Source: Prevotellaceae bacterium UBA1726 | GTDB lineage: Bacteria; Bacteroidota; Bacteroidia; Bacteroidales; Bacteroidaceae | Reading direction: 5' to 3' | DNA: 64,000 nt | Assembly (NCBI GenBank): GCA_002316005.1 | Contig: DCIM01000077.1 | Span: forward strand, 55,287-119,286 | Shown here: positions 40,391 through 49,670 of the stretch, piece after piece | Numbering within the stretch: the first letter of the stretch is position 1 | How the letters are laid out: every line of letters begins with the position of its first letter | Notes under the pieces: generated by a model | Seen by the model: only the letters and a program-made list of their open reading frames with translations | Database searches by the model: none | Told to the model about the DNA's origin: nothing | Made by a program: the position numbers and the translations under genes

Positions 40391-41125
40391 TTATGTATAT
40401 AAACCGCCGTTTATCGAAATCACTTCGCCAGTGATGTATGATGCGGCATCTGAGAGGAGGAACCAAACCAGTTCGGCTACTTCCTCCGGACGACCGAAAC
40501 GCTTCATAGGAACCTGCTGTTCGAGTGTCTCTTTGTCGAGGTCCTTTGTCATGTCGGTCTCAATGAATCCCGGTGCTATAGCGTTCACTGTCACATCGCG
40601 TGCTGCCACTTCGAGTGCCAACGATTTTGTGGCACCAATCAGTCCTGCCTTTGCAGCACTGTAGTTTGCCTGTCCTGGCAATCCTTTCAGTCCTGAGAGC
40701 GATGCCACATTGACGATTCGTCCACCATGACGGCGGCGCATCATCGTACCGAGCAGATGGCGTGTGATGTAGAAGAAACTGTTGAGGTTGGTGTTTAGCA
40801 CATTGTCCCAATCCTCATCGGGCATCATGAACATCATTCCGTCGCGGCGAATGCCGGCATTGTTCACCAGATAGGCGATATATCCATCCTCGTGAGCCTC
40901 CTCCCATTGTGTGAGAGCGGCCACTGCGGCATCCTTGTCGGCAACATTGAAAGGCAGCAGTTCGGCCTTTCCGCCCACAGCCTCAATCATCGCCTTTGTC
41001 TCGTTGGCAGCCTCCTCGTTCGACTGATAGTTTATAACGACCGGAAGGCCCATCTGTGCAAGTTTTACACTGATGGCCCTTCCCAATCCGCGTGATCCTC
41101 CTGTTACAAGAGCGTATCTTATCAT
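40391..41125 (-). CDS. 3-oxoacyl-ACP reductase, FabG family (ApeQ-like)
   Basis: This 244-residue short-chain dehydrogenase reduces 3-oxoacyl-ACP with NADPH. It has the cofactor motif VTGGSRGLGRA (7-17), NNAGIRRD, and the catalytic Tyr155/Lys159 in NYSAAKAGL. PGFIETDMT and ITGEVISINGGLYT are typical of FabG. It is the first biosynthetic gene of the leftward locus. Confidence 0.93.
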   Translation of the reverse strand: MIRYALVTGGSRGLGRAISVKLAQMGLPVVINYQSNEEAANETKAMIEAVGGKAELLPFNVADKDAAVAALTQWEEAHEDGYIAYLVNNAGIRRDGMMFMMPDEDWDNVLNTNLNSFFYITRHLLGTMMRRRHGGRIVNVASLSGLKGLPGQANYSAAKAGLIGATKSLALEVAARDVTVNAIAPGFIETDMTKDLDKETLEQQVPMKRFGRPEEVAELVWFLLSDAASYITGEVISINGGLYT

Positions 41126-41140
41126 TTTATGGATTTAGAG

Positions 41141-41629
41141 TTAGAAATAGCAAGCCAGTCCAATCTTCAATCCGAAGCGGCTTCTGTCGGAGAAGTTTGA
41201 AAGCGACATGTCATAGTAAATGCTTGGCTCAACAGCCACATAGTGGCTCAGGAAGAAGCAGTAGCCCACCTCAGGAGTAATCTGGAAGTCGTTGTAACTT
41301 GTGCCATAGTCCTCGTGGAGGAACTTTGCGCCAGCCTGGAGGAAGATACCGTTCTGCTCAATATAGTAGCGACCCTTTGCACCAACATAGAAGTTTCTCA
41401 GTGTGCTGTCAGTCAGTTTCACACCAGCATCACCGATGATGAGCCAGTCGCGCTCAATCATATAACCGAGGTCAGCCTCTGCACCGAAAGAGAACTTGTT
41501 TGTGGCATCATAAGAGATGTCAGCACCATTCAGACCAGCGCCGATATAGTACTTACCCTTTTCAAACTGAGCAAATGAAGAACTAACTCCCGCGAGGAGC
41601 AAAGCAAATGCCAAAATAATCTTTTTCAT
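41141..41629 (-). CDS. Outer-membrane beta-barrel protein
   Basis: This 162-residue protein starts with a signal peptide (MKKIILAFALLLAGVSSSFAQ) and continues with alternating amphipathic strands ending in an aromatic residue (RFGLKIGLACYF), as in small 8-strand porin-like barrels. The start at 41629 was chosen for its signal peptide. It lies 15 bp before the ketoreductase gene, so it may be the first gene of the polyene-type operon and share its promoter. A functional tie to the product is inferred only from position. Confidence 0.78.
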   Translation of the reverse strand: MKKIILAFALLLAGVSSSFAQFEKGKYYIGAGLNGADISYDATNKFSFGAEADLGYMIERDWLIIGDAGVKLTDSTLRNFYVGAKGRYYIEQNGIFLQAGAKFLHEDYGTSYNDFQITPEVGYCFFLSHYVAVEPSIYYDMSLSNFSDRSRFGLKIGLACYF

Positions 41630-41690
41630 AATTGATTGTGTATTAATCGTTGTTGTTTTGTTTTTTATCATTGTTAAATATCACCCTACA

Positions 41691-41721
41691 TTGCTTATAA
41701 GCAATAAGCACTGCAAAATTA
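41691..41721 (-). promoter_or_regulatory. Promoter -7 element with adjoining palindrome upstream of the polyene-type locus
   Basis: On the minus strand TAATTTTG (41721 to 41714) fits the Bacteroidetes -7 box. A perfect 14-bp palindrome TTGCTTATAAGCAA (41691-41704) lies about where transcription would start, making it a candidate operator or a leader hairpin. A clear -33 box at the right distance was not found. Confidence 0.5.
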
Positions 41722-42201
41722 CGACTTTTTTTTCAAACAGAAGAATTTTATCCTAAAATTGATTACTAATTATTCCCAAAATTTGTTATTAAGCCAATTC
41801 TTCCTTTTTTTTGCCCTTTTTTACAATAAGGATTCTCTCGCTAAAATTTGGAAAATGTTGCAACATTGCAACAAAATGTAATTTGAATATTCTTTACACT
41901 GTTATTAAGGGTTCTTATTTCATTGAAATGAGCTTGTCATTCCACTTAAATGATGCGGTTATTTCACTTAAATGAACCGCTCATTTCGCTTAAGTGACTC
42001 AATGAAATTAATGAGATTACAAATGGTTGATAATCAGTCGATTCTATGAACTAAAGTGATGCTTGTTAAGTAAAAAGGGAAGAAATGCTATTTGAATATT
42101 ATTTACATGTTGCAAAATTGGTTGTGGAGGATTTAGTGGTATCCTAACGAAAAAAACTATATTTTGGCAATGTTCGCGACTTCTGTGATGTTGCTGAAAC
42201 G
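41722..42201. other. AT-rich intergenic region with repeats and no gene
   Basis: No convincing ORF is present. The region holds TTGCAACATTGCAACA (41859-41874), array 3 (see below), and a direct repeat ATTTGAATATT(C/A)TTTACA at 41881-41898 and 42090-42107 that brackets the array. The second copy is followed by TGTTGCAAA. Nothing else was recognised. Confidence 0.7.
41915..41997. repeat. Tandem 22-bp palindrome array 3 (variant units)
   Basis: Four units have a 22-bp period: TTATTTCATTGAAATGA at 41915, TCATTCCACTTAAATGA at 41937, TTATTTCACTTAAATGA at 41959 and TCATTTCGCTTAAGTGA at 41981. Spacers are gcttg, tgcgg and accgc; a very degenerate fifth unit may follow. The outer TCATT/AATGA arms are kept while the centre is CTTA instead of GTGG, so this is a diverged subtype. 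Confidence 0.88.
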
Positions 42202-42236
42202 AAAAAAATGGGTGAATCTCGCAAGAAATTCACCCT
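42202..42236 (-). terminator. Rho-independent terminator of the GH38 operon
   Basis: GGGTGAAT (42210-42217) pairs with ATTCACCC (42228-42235). The A run at 42202-42208 becomes a U run on the minus-strand transcript. It lies 26 bp after the GH38 stop. Confidence 0.85.
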
Positions 42237-42261
42237 TGTATTGTTGAAAATATGGTGCAGA

Positions 42262-45200
42262 TTACTTCATTTGCTGGCCGTTGGCGGTGAAGCGCTTGCC
42301 GGCACGCTCGATGATGATACGACCGTTTTCGATGTATTTGCGTGTGGAAGACACCTGATGCTGGTCGGTTCCTACCTCTTGAATGGCAAGTTCGCCGGAG
42401 GTTTTGCCAAAGAGCATGAACTCATAGACACGAGTGGTGGTTCCGCTGTGCTCGCCATGGTCGATCTGCAGACGGATCTTCTTGGCAAGGAATGGAGTAA
42501 CACCATGTTCCACCTTGTTTTCGATGTTTTCGGTCACCTTGTCGGCTTCTATCCATTGGTTGCTTTCTTCATCGAAATACTGCACACGATAGTCGCGTGT
42601 CACCCAGTCAATGCTCTCTAATCCGGCATTGAAAAGGAGATAAGAACACACCTCTACAGGTTCGCTGAACTGATATTCGAGCCATGGAGACTCGCTTTGA
42701 CCTGATGTGACGCACCACTTTGTGGTGATATCGCCATCGGCAGCATTTTTGGCGGCTTCATTGTTGCCATTCTGATGCGAGGCGAGGACAGTTGTCGGTT
42801 GCAACTGACTGCCACAAGGAGTATTGTCGCCCAGTTCGGTATAGTCGATGATGGTGTTGATAGGAGTGAATTCGGCAATGTCGTCGGTGTTGTTCTTTGC
42901 AACGGTTGCCGCAAAGAGGAATAGTTTGCTGTCGCTGCCCGAAATCTTCACTTCCTCGACACCCTCTGGCAGTTCAACGCAATACTTATACATATACATG
43001 AACTGCTGAATGCGGTTTGACTTGTCGGAGTAGCGATGGGCATGCGTTGTGGTGAGGGCGATGTTCTCCTTGCAGAACTTTGCCCCGAGGTTGAACGGCG
43101 TGAGCGGTTGCCCCGCATAGCCAGTGAAATAAGGTACGTTGAGAGTGACATTTCTGGCGCCCATGGTCACTGTCGCCTCAGTGCCCTCGGCATTGCCGCT
43201 TGCCATGAGGAGATAGAGTTTGTTCTGGCCCGCAGCGCGACTGACATTGATTGTCGTTGACGACGAGCAGCGCACGGTGTTCTTCTCAGTGAGTTGGCGT
43301 GGTCCCATGTGGAAGTTTATTCCATCGACACACACCTCATCGTCGATTTGCTCAGCCGGATAGAGATAGGCATAAACGGAGCGACCGTCGGCTTTGTTGT
43401 CGTCGTAGGACATCAGGTCGAGGTTGTATTCAAGGTCGAGCGGAGTGGCATCAATGACAGCCTTGCCGGCAATATCAGGACGCTTCACCTTCACGGCAAA
43501 GGTCTTTGGCTGATATCTGCCAATGGCGAACGACAGAGTGTTGCCCTCGATAGTAATCCCTTCACCGGTGATTGCCTCCTCGATGGCATTAGCCTCGTAG
43601 GCACTCTCGATGTCGGCAGGGAAGGAGAGAGTCACCTTCTCGTGGCTGTTACCAGTCCATTCGTAGACGCGTACAATGATATCGTCGGTGTCCTCGGCTT
43701 TCTTCACAGCCTTTACAGCCACCTTGTCGGTGGAGATGTTGATGAACTCCATCTGTCGTCCCATGACACCCTCGTGCTTATCGGCAACAAACGCCACAAG
43801 AGGCTGATTGAGACGCGCCGCCTCAATCTGTGTCTTCTCGCTCCAGTTGCCTTCATGAGGGAACATGGCATAGGTGAAATGATGCGGACCGATGTCCTGT
43901 TCGGCCTGATGCTTGTAGGCACCACAGCCCGGAGTATGGATAAGGGTGAGGCGTAGCGACGAGGCCGTCGGTTTGTCCCATCCGTATTTCGAATCGTTCA
44001 GGATGGAAACACCATACTCGCCAGATGTGTCGGACATGTCGGCCCACTGATGTCCCTTCACCTCATATTCGTCGGAGTTGCGTAACTGGCGTTCGATGGT
44101 TCCGAGAGAGATGTCGTAGGTGGCAACAGGATTCTGGAAAGAGAATGGGAAATTTGCCTTCAACAGCGTCTGACGACTCTGCCAGTCCACCTCGTTGACA
44201 CAATCGACACGGTCGGAGAGTGCCGACATGCGAATGTACTCCACGAAACTCGAACCGCCACCGCTGCGCTGCACACGGAAACTCTTGCGCAGAGGACCGT
44301 CCTCAACAAGGCGAATGTCGACATCCTCGTTGACATAGGCATAAGGCGAACGGCACACATTGTCGTAACTAATCTCCCATGCCGGCCACGACTGCTCGAA
44401 ATCCTCGATTAGTTGCATGCGGCTCGAGCCCACGAGGGTGGTACCGCGAGTGAGGTCGTAGAGGTTATGGTCGCCCGACTTGTTGATGGTGACACGATAG
44501 TGACCGTTGTTGATGGTGTGCTTGTCGTTGTCCACAGCGAGCGAAGAAGTGAGGGTGGTAGGTTGTCCAGGACGAACATCATAGACGGCATAACCGAGCG
44601 AAGGCACTGTGGCAGCGAAGATGAACGAAAGTTGATGAGTAGCCTCGTTGTAGGCTGTCATCTGTGCCAACACCTCCTGTCCGTTGCCATCGAACACCTG
44701 AACGCCCTCAGGACGCGAAGCCACCACCATAGAACCCTCTACGATGTCGGTGCGAAGATGGGAGAGAGGATTATATACAACTATCGGCGTACCCTCAACA
44801 TTTGTGTCGAGATACTGCGATGCCACACCCACAGCATCGGTCAGGGCCTTTCCGAAGATTTTGTTGGCGAGATAGTATTCGTTGTGCGAGTATTCGTAAG
44901 CCTTCGAGATGGAAGTGCCCGTGATGCCATCGTGATGTTGCTGCCAGAGCATGTGAATCCATCCGTCGCGAATGGCATCAGGATAGGAAGCCCCGAGCCA
45001 ATAGGCCAGTGAAGAAGCCTTCTCGGCACCGTCGGCAAGGAGTTCGTCCCTGCGGTTCCATTGCTTCAGTTCGGCACGGGAGGTATAGGAACCCACACCG
45101 TGAGCACGCATGGGCAGTTCATCGTTCCACACTTTCAACCTGCTCTGGTCCTGCTTGGCCAGATAGTCGAAACACTCGTCGGGAGTGGCCATTTTTACGC

Positions 45201-46029
45201 TGATGGCGCCATCGGTCTTCTGTGCCGAATAGTTGAGCCAATAAGGCGTGTTCTCGGATGATGAGGAAGCGTTGTCGGAAAGTCCACCGCCATGGTCGCT
45301 ACGCGGACCGACATAGCGGAAGGTAGCAGGAATGCCATAATCGCGATAGTTGTCGTTGATTTTGCTGAGCGTGCCCTCATCGTTGGTCATGTCCTTGTTG
45401 AAATCCTCGTGAGCATCGTAGGCACCGGGTTTGTAGATGGCATATATCTGCGAACCGTCAACACCCTGCCAGATGCCGAAAGGAGGCAGTTGATCGTAGG
45501 AAGCCGAACCCCAACTCAGTTTCTGGGTATGGAATCCCTTGATGCCCGCATGCTTTGCCAAGGAAGGGAGGGCGTAGGAGAAACCGAAGCAGTCGGGAAG
45601 CATGATGTCGTAGCCACCCCTCACGCCAAATTCTTTTTTATAGAGCCGGTTGCCATAAAGCATGGAGTGGAGGATAGACTCAGCCGACGACACCATCACA
45701 TCGTTGGCATCGATAGACATACCCGACACATGCCACTGCCCCGAGGCGATGTATTGCTTCATCTTTTCGTATTCCGCAGGATAGTACTCCTTCATCCACA
45801 TATACTTTATTCCCGCCTCGAAGTTAAGGTGGAATGCAGGATATTTGTCCATCAGGGCCATGTTCTGGTTGAGAGTATTCTTGAGATACTCCCCAATGGT
45901 GGTTTCCACCGTCCAGTTCCACTGAGTGTCCAGATGGGTGTTGGAAATGAAGAAAAGCGTCTTCTCGTTTTGTGCAGAACCACTTAATGCGAGGAAGGCA
46001 ATGCCAAGAAGCAGTAGTCTGGTTTTCAT
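42262..46029 (-). CDS. Secreted GH38 alpha-mannosidase with C-terminal F5/8 type C domain
   Basis: This 1255-residue enzyme removes alpha-linked mannose, probably from N-glycans or yeast mannan. A signal peptide (MKTRLLLLGIAFLALSGSAQ) precedes the GH38 catalytic domain: SNTHLDTQWNW (zinc ligands) and the nucleophile Asp146 in LPDCFGFS, then the GITGTS region. Beta-sandwich domains follow, then a discoidin/CBM32-like domain at about 1065-1210 (NAADGDITTKWCVTSGQSES, VRLQIDHG-like end). The last 20 residues (ENGRIIIERAGKRFTANGQQ) resemble a surface-sorting tail. It is longer than typical GH38 proteins because of the added domains. It is third in an operon with GH97 and an FGGY kinase. Confidence 0.92.
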   Translation of the reverse strand: MKTRLLLLGIAFLALSGSAQNEKTLFFISNTHLDTQWNWTVETTIGEYLKNTLNQNMALMDKYPAFHLNFEAGIKYMWMKEYYPAEYEKMKQYIASGQWHVSGMSIDANDVMVSSAESILHSMLYGNRLYKKEFGVRGGYDIMLPDCFGFSYALPSLAKHAGIKGFHTQKLSWGSASYDQLPPFGIWQGVDGSQIYAIYKPGAYDAHEDFNKDMTNDEGTLSKINDNYRDYGIPATFRYVGPRSDHGGGLSDNASSSSENTPYWLNYSAQKTDGAISVKMATPDECFDYLAKQDQSRLKVWNDELPMRAHGVGSYTSRAELKQWNRRDELLADGAEKASSLAYWLGASYPDAIRDGWIHMLWQQHHDGITGTSISKAYEYSHNEYYLANKIFGKALTDAVGVASQYLDTNVEGTPIVVYNPLSHLRTDIVEGSMVVASRPEGVQVFDGNGQEVLAQMTAYNEATHQLSFIFAATVPSLGYAVYDVRPGQPTTLTSSLAVDNDKHTINNGHYRVTINKSGDHNLYDLTRGTTLVGSSRMQLIEDFEQSWPAWEISYDNVCRSPYAYVNEDVDIRLVEDGPLRKSFRVQRSGGGSSFVEYIRMSALSDRVDCVNEVDWQSRQTLLKANFPFSFQNPVATYDISLGTIERQLRNSDEYEVKGHQWADMSDTSGEYGVSILNDSKYGWDKPTASSLRLTLIHTPGCGAYKHQAEQDIGPHHFTYAMFPHEGNWSEKTQIEAARLNQPLVAFVADKHEGVMGRQMEFINISTDKVAVKAVKKAEDTDDIIVRVYEWTGNSHEKVTLSFPADIESAYEANAIEEAITGEGITIEGNTLSFAIGRYQPKTFAVKVKRPDIAGKAVIDATPLDLEYNLDLMSYDDNKADGRSVYAYLYPAEQIDDEVCVDGINFHMGPRQLTEKNTVRCSSSTTINVSRAAGQNKLYLLMASGNAEGTEATVTMGARNVTLNVPYFTGYAGQPLTPFNLGAKFCKENIALTTTHAHRYSDKSNRIQQFMYMYKYCVELPEGVEEVKISGSDSKLFLFAATVAKNNTDDIAEFTPINTIIDYTELGDNTPCGSQLQPTTVLASHQNGNNEAAKNAADGDITTKWCVTSGQSESPWLEYQFSEPVEVCSYLLFNAGLESIDWVTRDYRVQYFDEESNQWIEADKVTENIENKVEHGVTPFLAKKIRLQIDHGEHSGTTTRVYEFMLFGKTSGELAIQEVGTDQHQVSSTRKYIENGRIIIERAGKRFTANGQQMK

Positions 46030-46059
46030 TTTGTTGTGTTGTGTTTAGTTTTGACTCAA

Positions 46060-48039
46060 TTATATCTTCATCAGGAAGCCACCGCCAGGGGCAAGATGAA
46101 CGGTCATTGTTGATTGTGTGGTGACAGTCTCGCGCTTGTAGTCCTCGCCCTTGCGGTCGGCATTGATACCATCGCGGAAGAGAACGGCCTGCTTGCCAGC
46201 GGCGATGCCCTCAGGAAGAGTGAAGGTGATGTCGCGAGCGTCCCAGTTTGTTGTGCCGCCAACATACCATGTGTTGCCCTTGCGACGAGCAGTGACGACG
46301 TATTTGCCGATCTCGCCACAGAGTACATGAGTCTCGTCCCAAACGGTAGGAATAGCAGCGATGGCTTCAGTGCACTCAGGGTTGGCGAGGTAGTTGGTTG
46401 GAGAGTCGCAGAGCATGTTAAGAGGGCTCTCAAGGGTGATATACAATGCCAACTGATGGCAGCGGGTACCCTGGCTCATTGGTTCGGAGTTGACAGCGCG
46501 ATAGTTGCCACGAGCAGCATTGATCATTGCACCTTGAGTGTAGTCCATTGGACCAGCCGCCTGACGGATGAACGGCAACTGACAGTCGTATTCCATTTGG
46601 TCGACATCAGCACTTGCCCATTTCATATTCTCCAATCCGGCCACACCCTCGAAATTGATTACATTAGGATAGGTGCGAACGAGTCCCGAAGGTTTGAAGG
46701 CACCGTGGAAGTCGGCAAGCATATGATACTTTGCGCAAGTCTGAGCAGCACGATAATAGAACTCTGTCATCTGCTGGTCGTCGCGGTCCATGAAGTCAAT
46801 CTTGAATCCCTTCACGCCCATCTCGGCGAAATGCTTAACGACATTCTCCATGTCGCGGTTGAAGGCATAGTAGCCAGCCCAGAGTATGATGCCCACATTA
46901 CGCTGCTTACCATAGTCGATGATTTCCTGAAGATTGATTTCAGGAATAATCTGGAGGAGGTCAGCCTTCTTGTTGACAGCCCATCCCTCGTCGAGGATTA
47001 CATATTCAATGTGGTTCTTTGAAGCGAAGTCGATGTAGTACTTGTAAGTCTCGGTGTTCACACCAGCACGGAAGTCAACATCTTTGATGTTCCAGTCGTT
47101 CCACCAATCCCAAGCCACCTTACCCGGACGAATCCACGAGATGTCGGTGACGCGTGAAGGAGTGGCGAGAAGATAAGAGAGGTTGTTCGCAGCAAGTTCC
47201 TTGTCGTTACGACTGAGCATTGCCACGCGCCAAGGGAACGAGCGAGGACCTTCGGCCTTTGCTATGTAGTCCTCAACCTCCTGCACTTCACCCTGAAGCA
47301 TGTTGTGTCCGCCCTGACGCACTGTCTTTGGATAAGGAGCATTGACGCCGCAGAGTTGGTTGCCCTCACGAGCAGCAAGGTAGAGACCGGGATAAGATTC
47401 AAGGTTCACCTCAGTGATACACATACGCTTTCCCTCGCCCACATTCACGATGAGAGGCAGGAACGAAAGGCGTTGCTGGTCCATCTGCGAGATAGGCTGA
47501 GTGGTGTATGTATTCTCGAAGGAATTATAGTATTGCTGTTGGTAAGTTTTACCCTTTTTGTAGTCGCGGATGTAAGGATTTATGACAGTTTGGTCGGTTG
47601 GAAAGTTGTAGGCAACAGTCTCGTTTTTCACTTCGTACTTACCCTTTGTGGTACTGACGAATCGATAAGCCACACCGTCGTTGTAGGCACGCACCTCGAG
47701 GTTGTAGCCACGGAACTGGAGAGTCAGTTCGGTGAACACATCCGGCATTGTAGCCTGACGGGTGAAAGGGCTGTCGATGGTGGTGTTGACCTTGCGAACG
47801 GAAGTTTTCTTCACTTTGCAGTTCTCTCCCCAAACGGTGCCATTGGCGAGCGTCATCGCCATAGGCGAAGGAGCAAGCACCGTTTTACCGTCCATTGTGA
47901 TGGAGTAGGTGAGGGAAAGGCCGTAATTCACGGCAACACTGATTTTACCATCAGGAGAGGTGATGGTGGTTGTCTTGTCGGCTGCCATGACGCTGAGCGA
48001 GAGGAGCGCAAGAACAAGGAGGGAAAGTAGTTTTTTCAT
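46060..48039 (-). CDS. Secreted GH97 glycosidase, retaining alpha-galactosidase type
   Basis: This 659-residue exported enzyme has a signal peptide from the ATG at 48039 (MKKLLSLLVLALLSLSVMAAD). It has the N-terminal beta-supersandwich, a TIM barrel (VAWDWWNDWNIKDVDFRAGV, YVILDEGW) and a C-terminal sandwich. Asp415 in FKIDFMDRD and Glu470 in GLENMKW match the nucleophile and acid/base positions known for the retaining alpha-galactosidase branch of GH97; the inverting SusB alpha-glucosidase branch uses glutamates instead. The specificity call is therefore from family knowledge. The start was set by the signal peptide; the frame runs on upstream without an evident start. Confidence 0.9.
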   Translation of the reverse strand: MKKLLSLLVLALLSLSVMAADKTTTITSPDGKISVAVNYGLSLTYSITMDGKTVLAPSPMAMTLANGTVWGENCKVKKTSVRKVNTTIDSPFTRQATMPDVFTELTLQFRGYNLEVRAYNDGVAYRFVSTTKGKYEVKNETVAYNFPTDQTVINPYIRDYKKGKTYQQQYYNSFENTYTTQPISQMDQQRLSFLPLIVNVGEGKRMCITEVNLESYPGLYLAAREGNQLCGVNAPYPKTVRQGGHNMLQGEVQEVEDYIAKAEGPRSFPWRVAMLSRNDKELAANNLSYLLATPSRVTDISWIRPGKVAWDWWNDWNIKDVDFRAGVNTETYKYYIDFASKNHIEYVILDEGWAVNKKADLLQIIPEINLQEIIDYGKQRNVGIILWAGYYAFNRDMENVVKHFAEMGVKGFKIDFMDRDDQQMTEFYYRAAQTCAKYHMLADFHGAFKPSGLVRTYPNVINFEGVAGLENMKWASADVDQMEYDCQLPFIRQAAGPMDYTQGAMINAARGNYRAVNSEPMSQGTRCHQLALYITLESPLNMLCDSPTNYLANPECTEAIAAIPTVWDETHVLCGEIGKYVVTARRKGNTWYVGGTTNWDARDITFTLPEGIAAGKQAVLFRDGINADRKGEDYKRETVTTQSTMTVHLAPGGGFLMKI

Positions 48040-48056
48040 ATTGATTTTTTTAGGCC

Positions 48057-48108
48057 CTCGGTTGAAACCTCGGGAACGGTGACTAATAAACGCGGGATAA
48101 AATCCCGC
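48057..48108. repeat. Intercistronic hairpins with GGAACGGTGAC motif
   Basis: CCTCGGTTGAAACCTCGGG, then GGAACGGTGAC, then a perfect hairpin GCGGGAT-aaa-ATCCCGC (48092-48108) lie between the kinase and GH97 genes. A related unit, hairpin CCTCG...CGAGG plus GGAACGGTGAC, is found at 2219-2239 after the DUF4251 gene. It may be a processing or stability element. Confidence 0.55.
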
Positions 48109-48143
48109 TTGACAGGACGGCGAACACACGACGAACGGGGTGG

Positions 48144-49631
48144 CTATTGATTTTGATTGCCGGTGACGGCGAGGTAACGCTCGTAGGCAGCAGACCACTG
48201 GGCGGTGTCCTGAGGTTCGAAGATGCGAGGTTCAACAGAACGGCCAATGATGCTTCGCATAGCCCATATATCAGAGACATCGCCGGCAGCCTTAGCCTGA
48301 AGCATTATGTTGCCGATGGCAGTACACTCCTGAGGACCCGCCTTGACACGAACGCCACAAGCATTGGCGGTGAACTGGTCGAGATAGACATTCATCGAAC
48401 CACCACCGATGATATGGAGGGTGTGGATGTCGAAGTCGGCAAACTCGCACAGCCAAGAGAACACCTGACGATATCGCATAGCCAGGGAGTCGAAGATGCA
48501 ACGACAAATCTCAGCCGGCGTTTCAGGGATAGGTTGATTGGTGTTGCGGCAGTAGTCCTTTATTGCGGTGAGCATTGATTTAGGATTGGCAAATACCGCA
48601 TCATCAGGATTGATGAACGAGCGGAATGCCTCTGCCTCCATTGCCGAAGCCTGCAACTGCTGATGTCCCATCTGCCGAACCTCCTCAGGCCACTCTTTGC
48701 GACAACGCTCGTAGAGCCACATGCCACAGATGTTCTTGAGAAAACGCGTAGTGCCCTCAATGCCACCCTCGTTGGTGAAGTTACGCTCGAAACTCTTAGC
48801 GTTGATGATAGCCTTTGGCGATTCGATGCCCATGAGACTCCAAGTGCCACTCGACAGATAAGCGAAATGCTCGTCCTCAGCAGGAATGGCAGCAACAGCA
48901 CTCGCTGTGTCGTGACCAGCAACAGCCACCACAGGAACAGGACCAAGACCAGTCATATGCTGCACCTCCTCGGTGAGAGTGCCGATGACAGTACCCGAAG
49001 GAACCATCTCGCCAAACTGACCACGACAGAGAGAAAGACTCTGTAGGAGTTCTTCATCGAGGTTGGCAGTCTGAGGATTAAGGAGTTGGGAAGTAGAGGC
49101 AATGGTATATTCGCACACTGCACGTCCAGTGAGCATATAACTGAGGGCATCAGGAGTGAAGAGAATCTTGTCGGCAGCATTCAAGACGCTATTTTCGGCC
49201 TTACGCATAGCGAAGAACTGGAACAAGGAATTGAAATACATAAACTGTATGCCCGTCTTGCCATACACCTTCTCAGCAGGCATCACCTCGCGGAAATAAG
49301 CGTCAATCATTCCCGTTGTCTGAGGGTCGCGATAAGAGATAGGATTGCCAAGAAGATGACCATCAGAACCGAAGCAAGAGAAATCCACGCCCCATGTGTC
49401 GATGCCGATGCTCGCAATGTCGAGACCACGCTCGGCAGCAAGGCGAAGACCACGGATTATCTCGTTGTAGAGACGAAGGATGTCCCAATAGAAATGACCA
49501 TTTAGTTCGATGATGTCGTTAGGGAAACGAGTCAGTTCCTCCTGCTCAATCTTTCCTTCGTTGATTGAGGCTATGATGGTTCGGCCACTTGTGGCACCAA
49601 GATCCACGGCGAAATAAGTTCTACCTTTCAT
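48144..49631 (-). CDS. FGGY-family carbohydrate kinase, rhamnulokinase-like
   Basis: This 495-residue cytosolic kinase uses ATP to phosphorylate a ketose. The N-terminal VDLGATSGRT, substrate-site segment IGIDTWGVDFSCFG, VAVAGHDTASAVAAIP and SSGTWSLMGIE, and the C-terminal IIGGGSMNVYLDQFTAN are shared with RhaB. The start at 49631 places the ATP-binding strand at the N-terminus as usual. It leads an operon with secreted GH97 and GH38 enzymes. No isomerase or aldolase gene lies nearby, so rhamnose use is not proven by context. Confidence 0.88.
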   Translation of the reverse strand: MKGRTYFAVDLGATSGRTIIASINEGKIEQEELTRFPNDIIELNGHFYWDILRLYNEIIRGLRLAAERGLDIASIGIDTWGVDFSCFGSDGHLLGNPISYRDPQTTGMIDAYFREVMPAEKVYGKTGIQFMYFNSLFQFFAMRKAENSVLNAADKILFTPDALSYMLTGRAVCEYTIASTSQLLNPQTANLDEELLQSLSLCRGQFGEMVPSGTVIGTLTEEVQHMTGLGPVPVVAVAGHDTASAVAAIPAEDEHFAYLSSGTWSLMGIESPKAIINAKSFERNFTNEGGIEGTTRFLKNICGMWLYERCRKEWPEEVRQMGHQQLQASAMEAEAFRSFINPDDAVFANPKSMLTAIKDYCRNTNQPIPETPAEICRCIFDSLAMRYRQVFSWLCEFADFDIHTLHIIGGGSMNVYLDQFTANACGVRVKAGPQECTAIGNIMLQAKAAGDVSDIWAMRSIIGRSVEPRIFEPQDTAQWSAAYERYLAVTGNQNQ

Positions 49632-49670
49632 AGGTTTTGATTGTTGGTTGTTAGAATTGGTTTTACGAAT

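Noticed and set aside
46060..48198. A longer GH97 protein starting at 48198
   Set aside because: The extra 53 residues are Arg/Cys-rich, run through the hairpin repeat and push the signal peptide inside; the ATG at 48039 gives a normal signal and family numbering.
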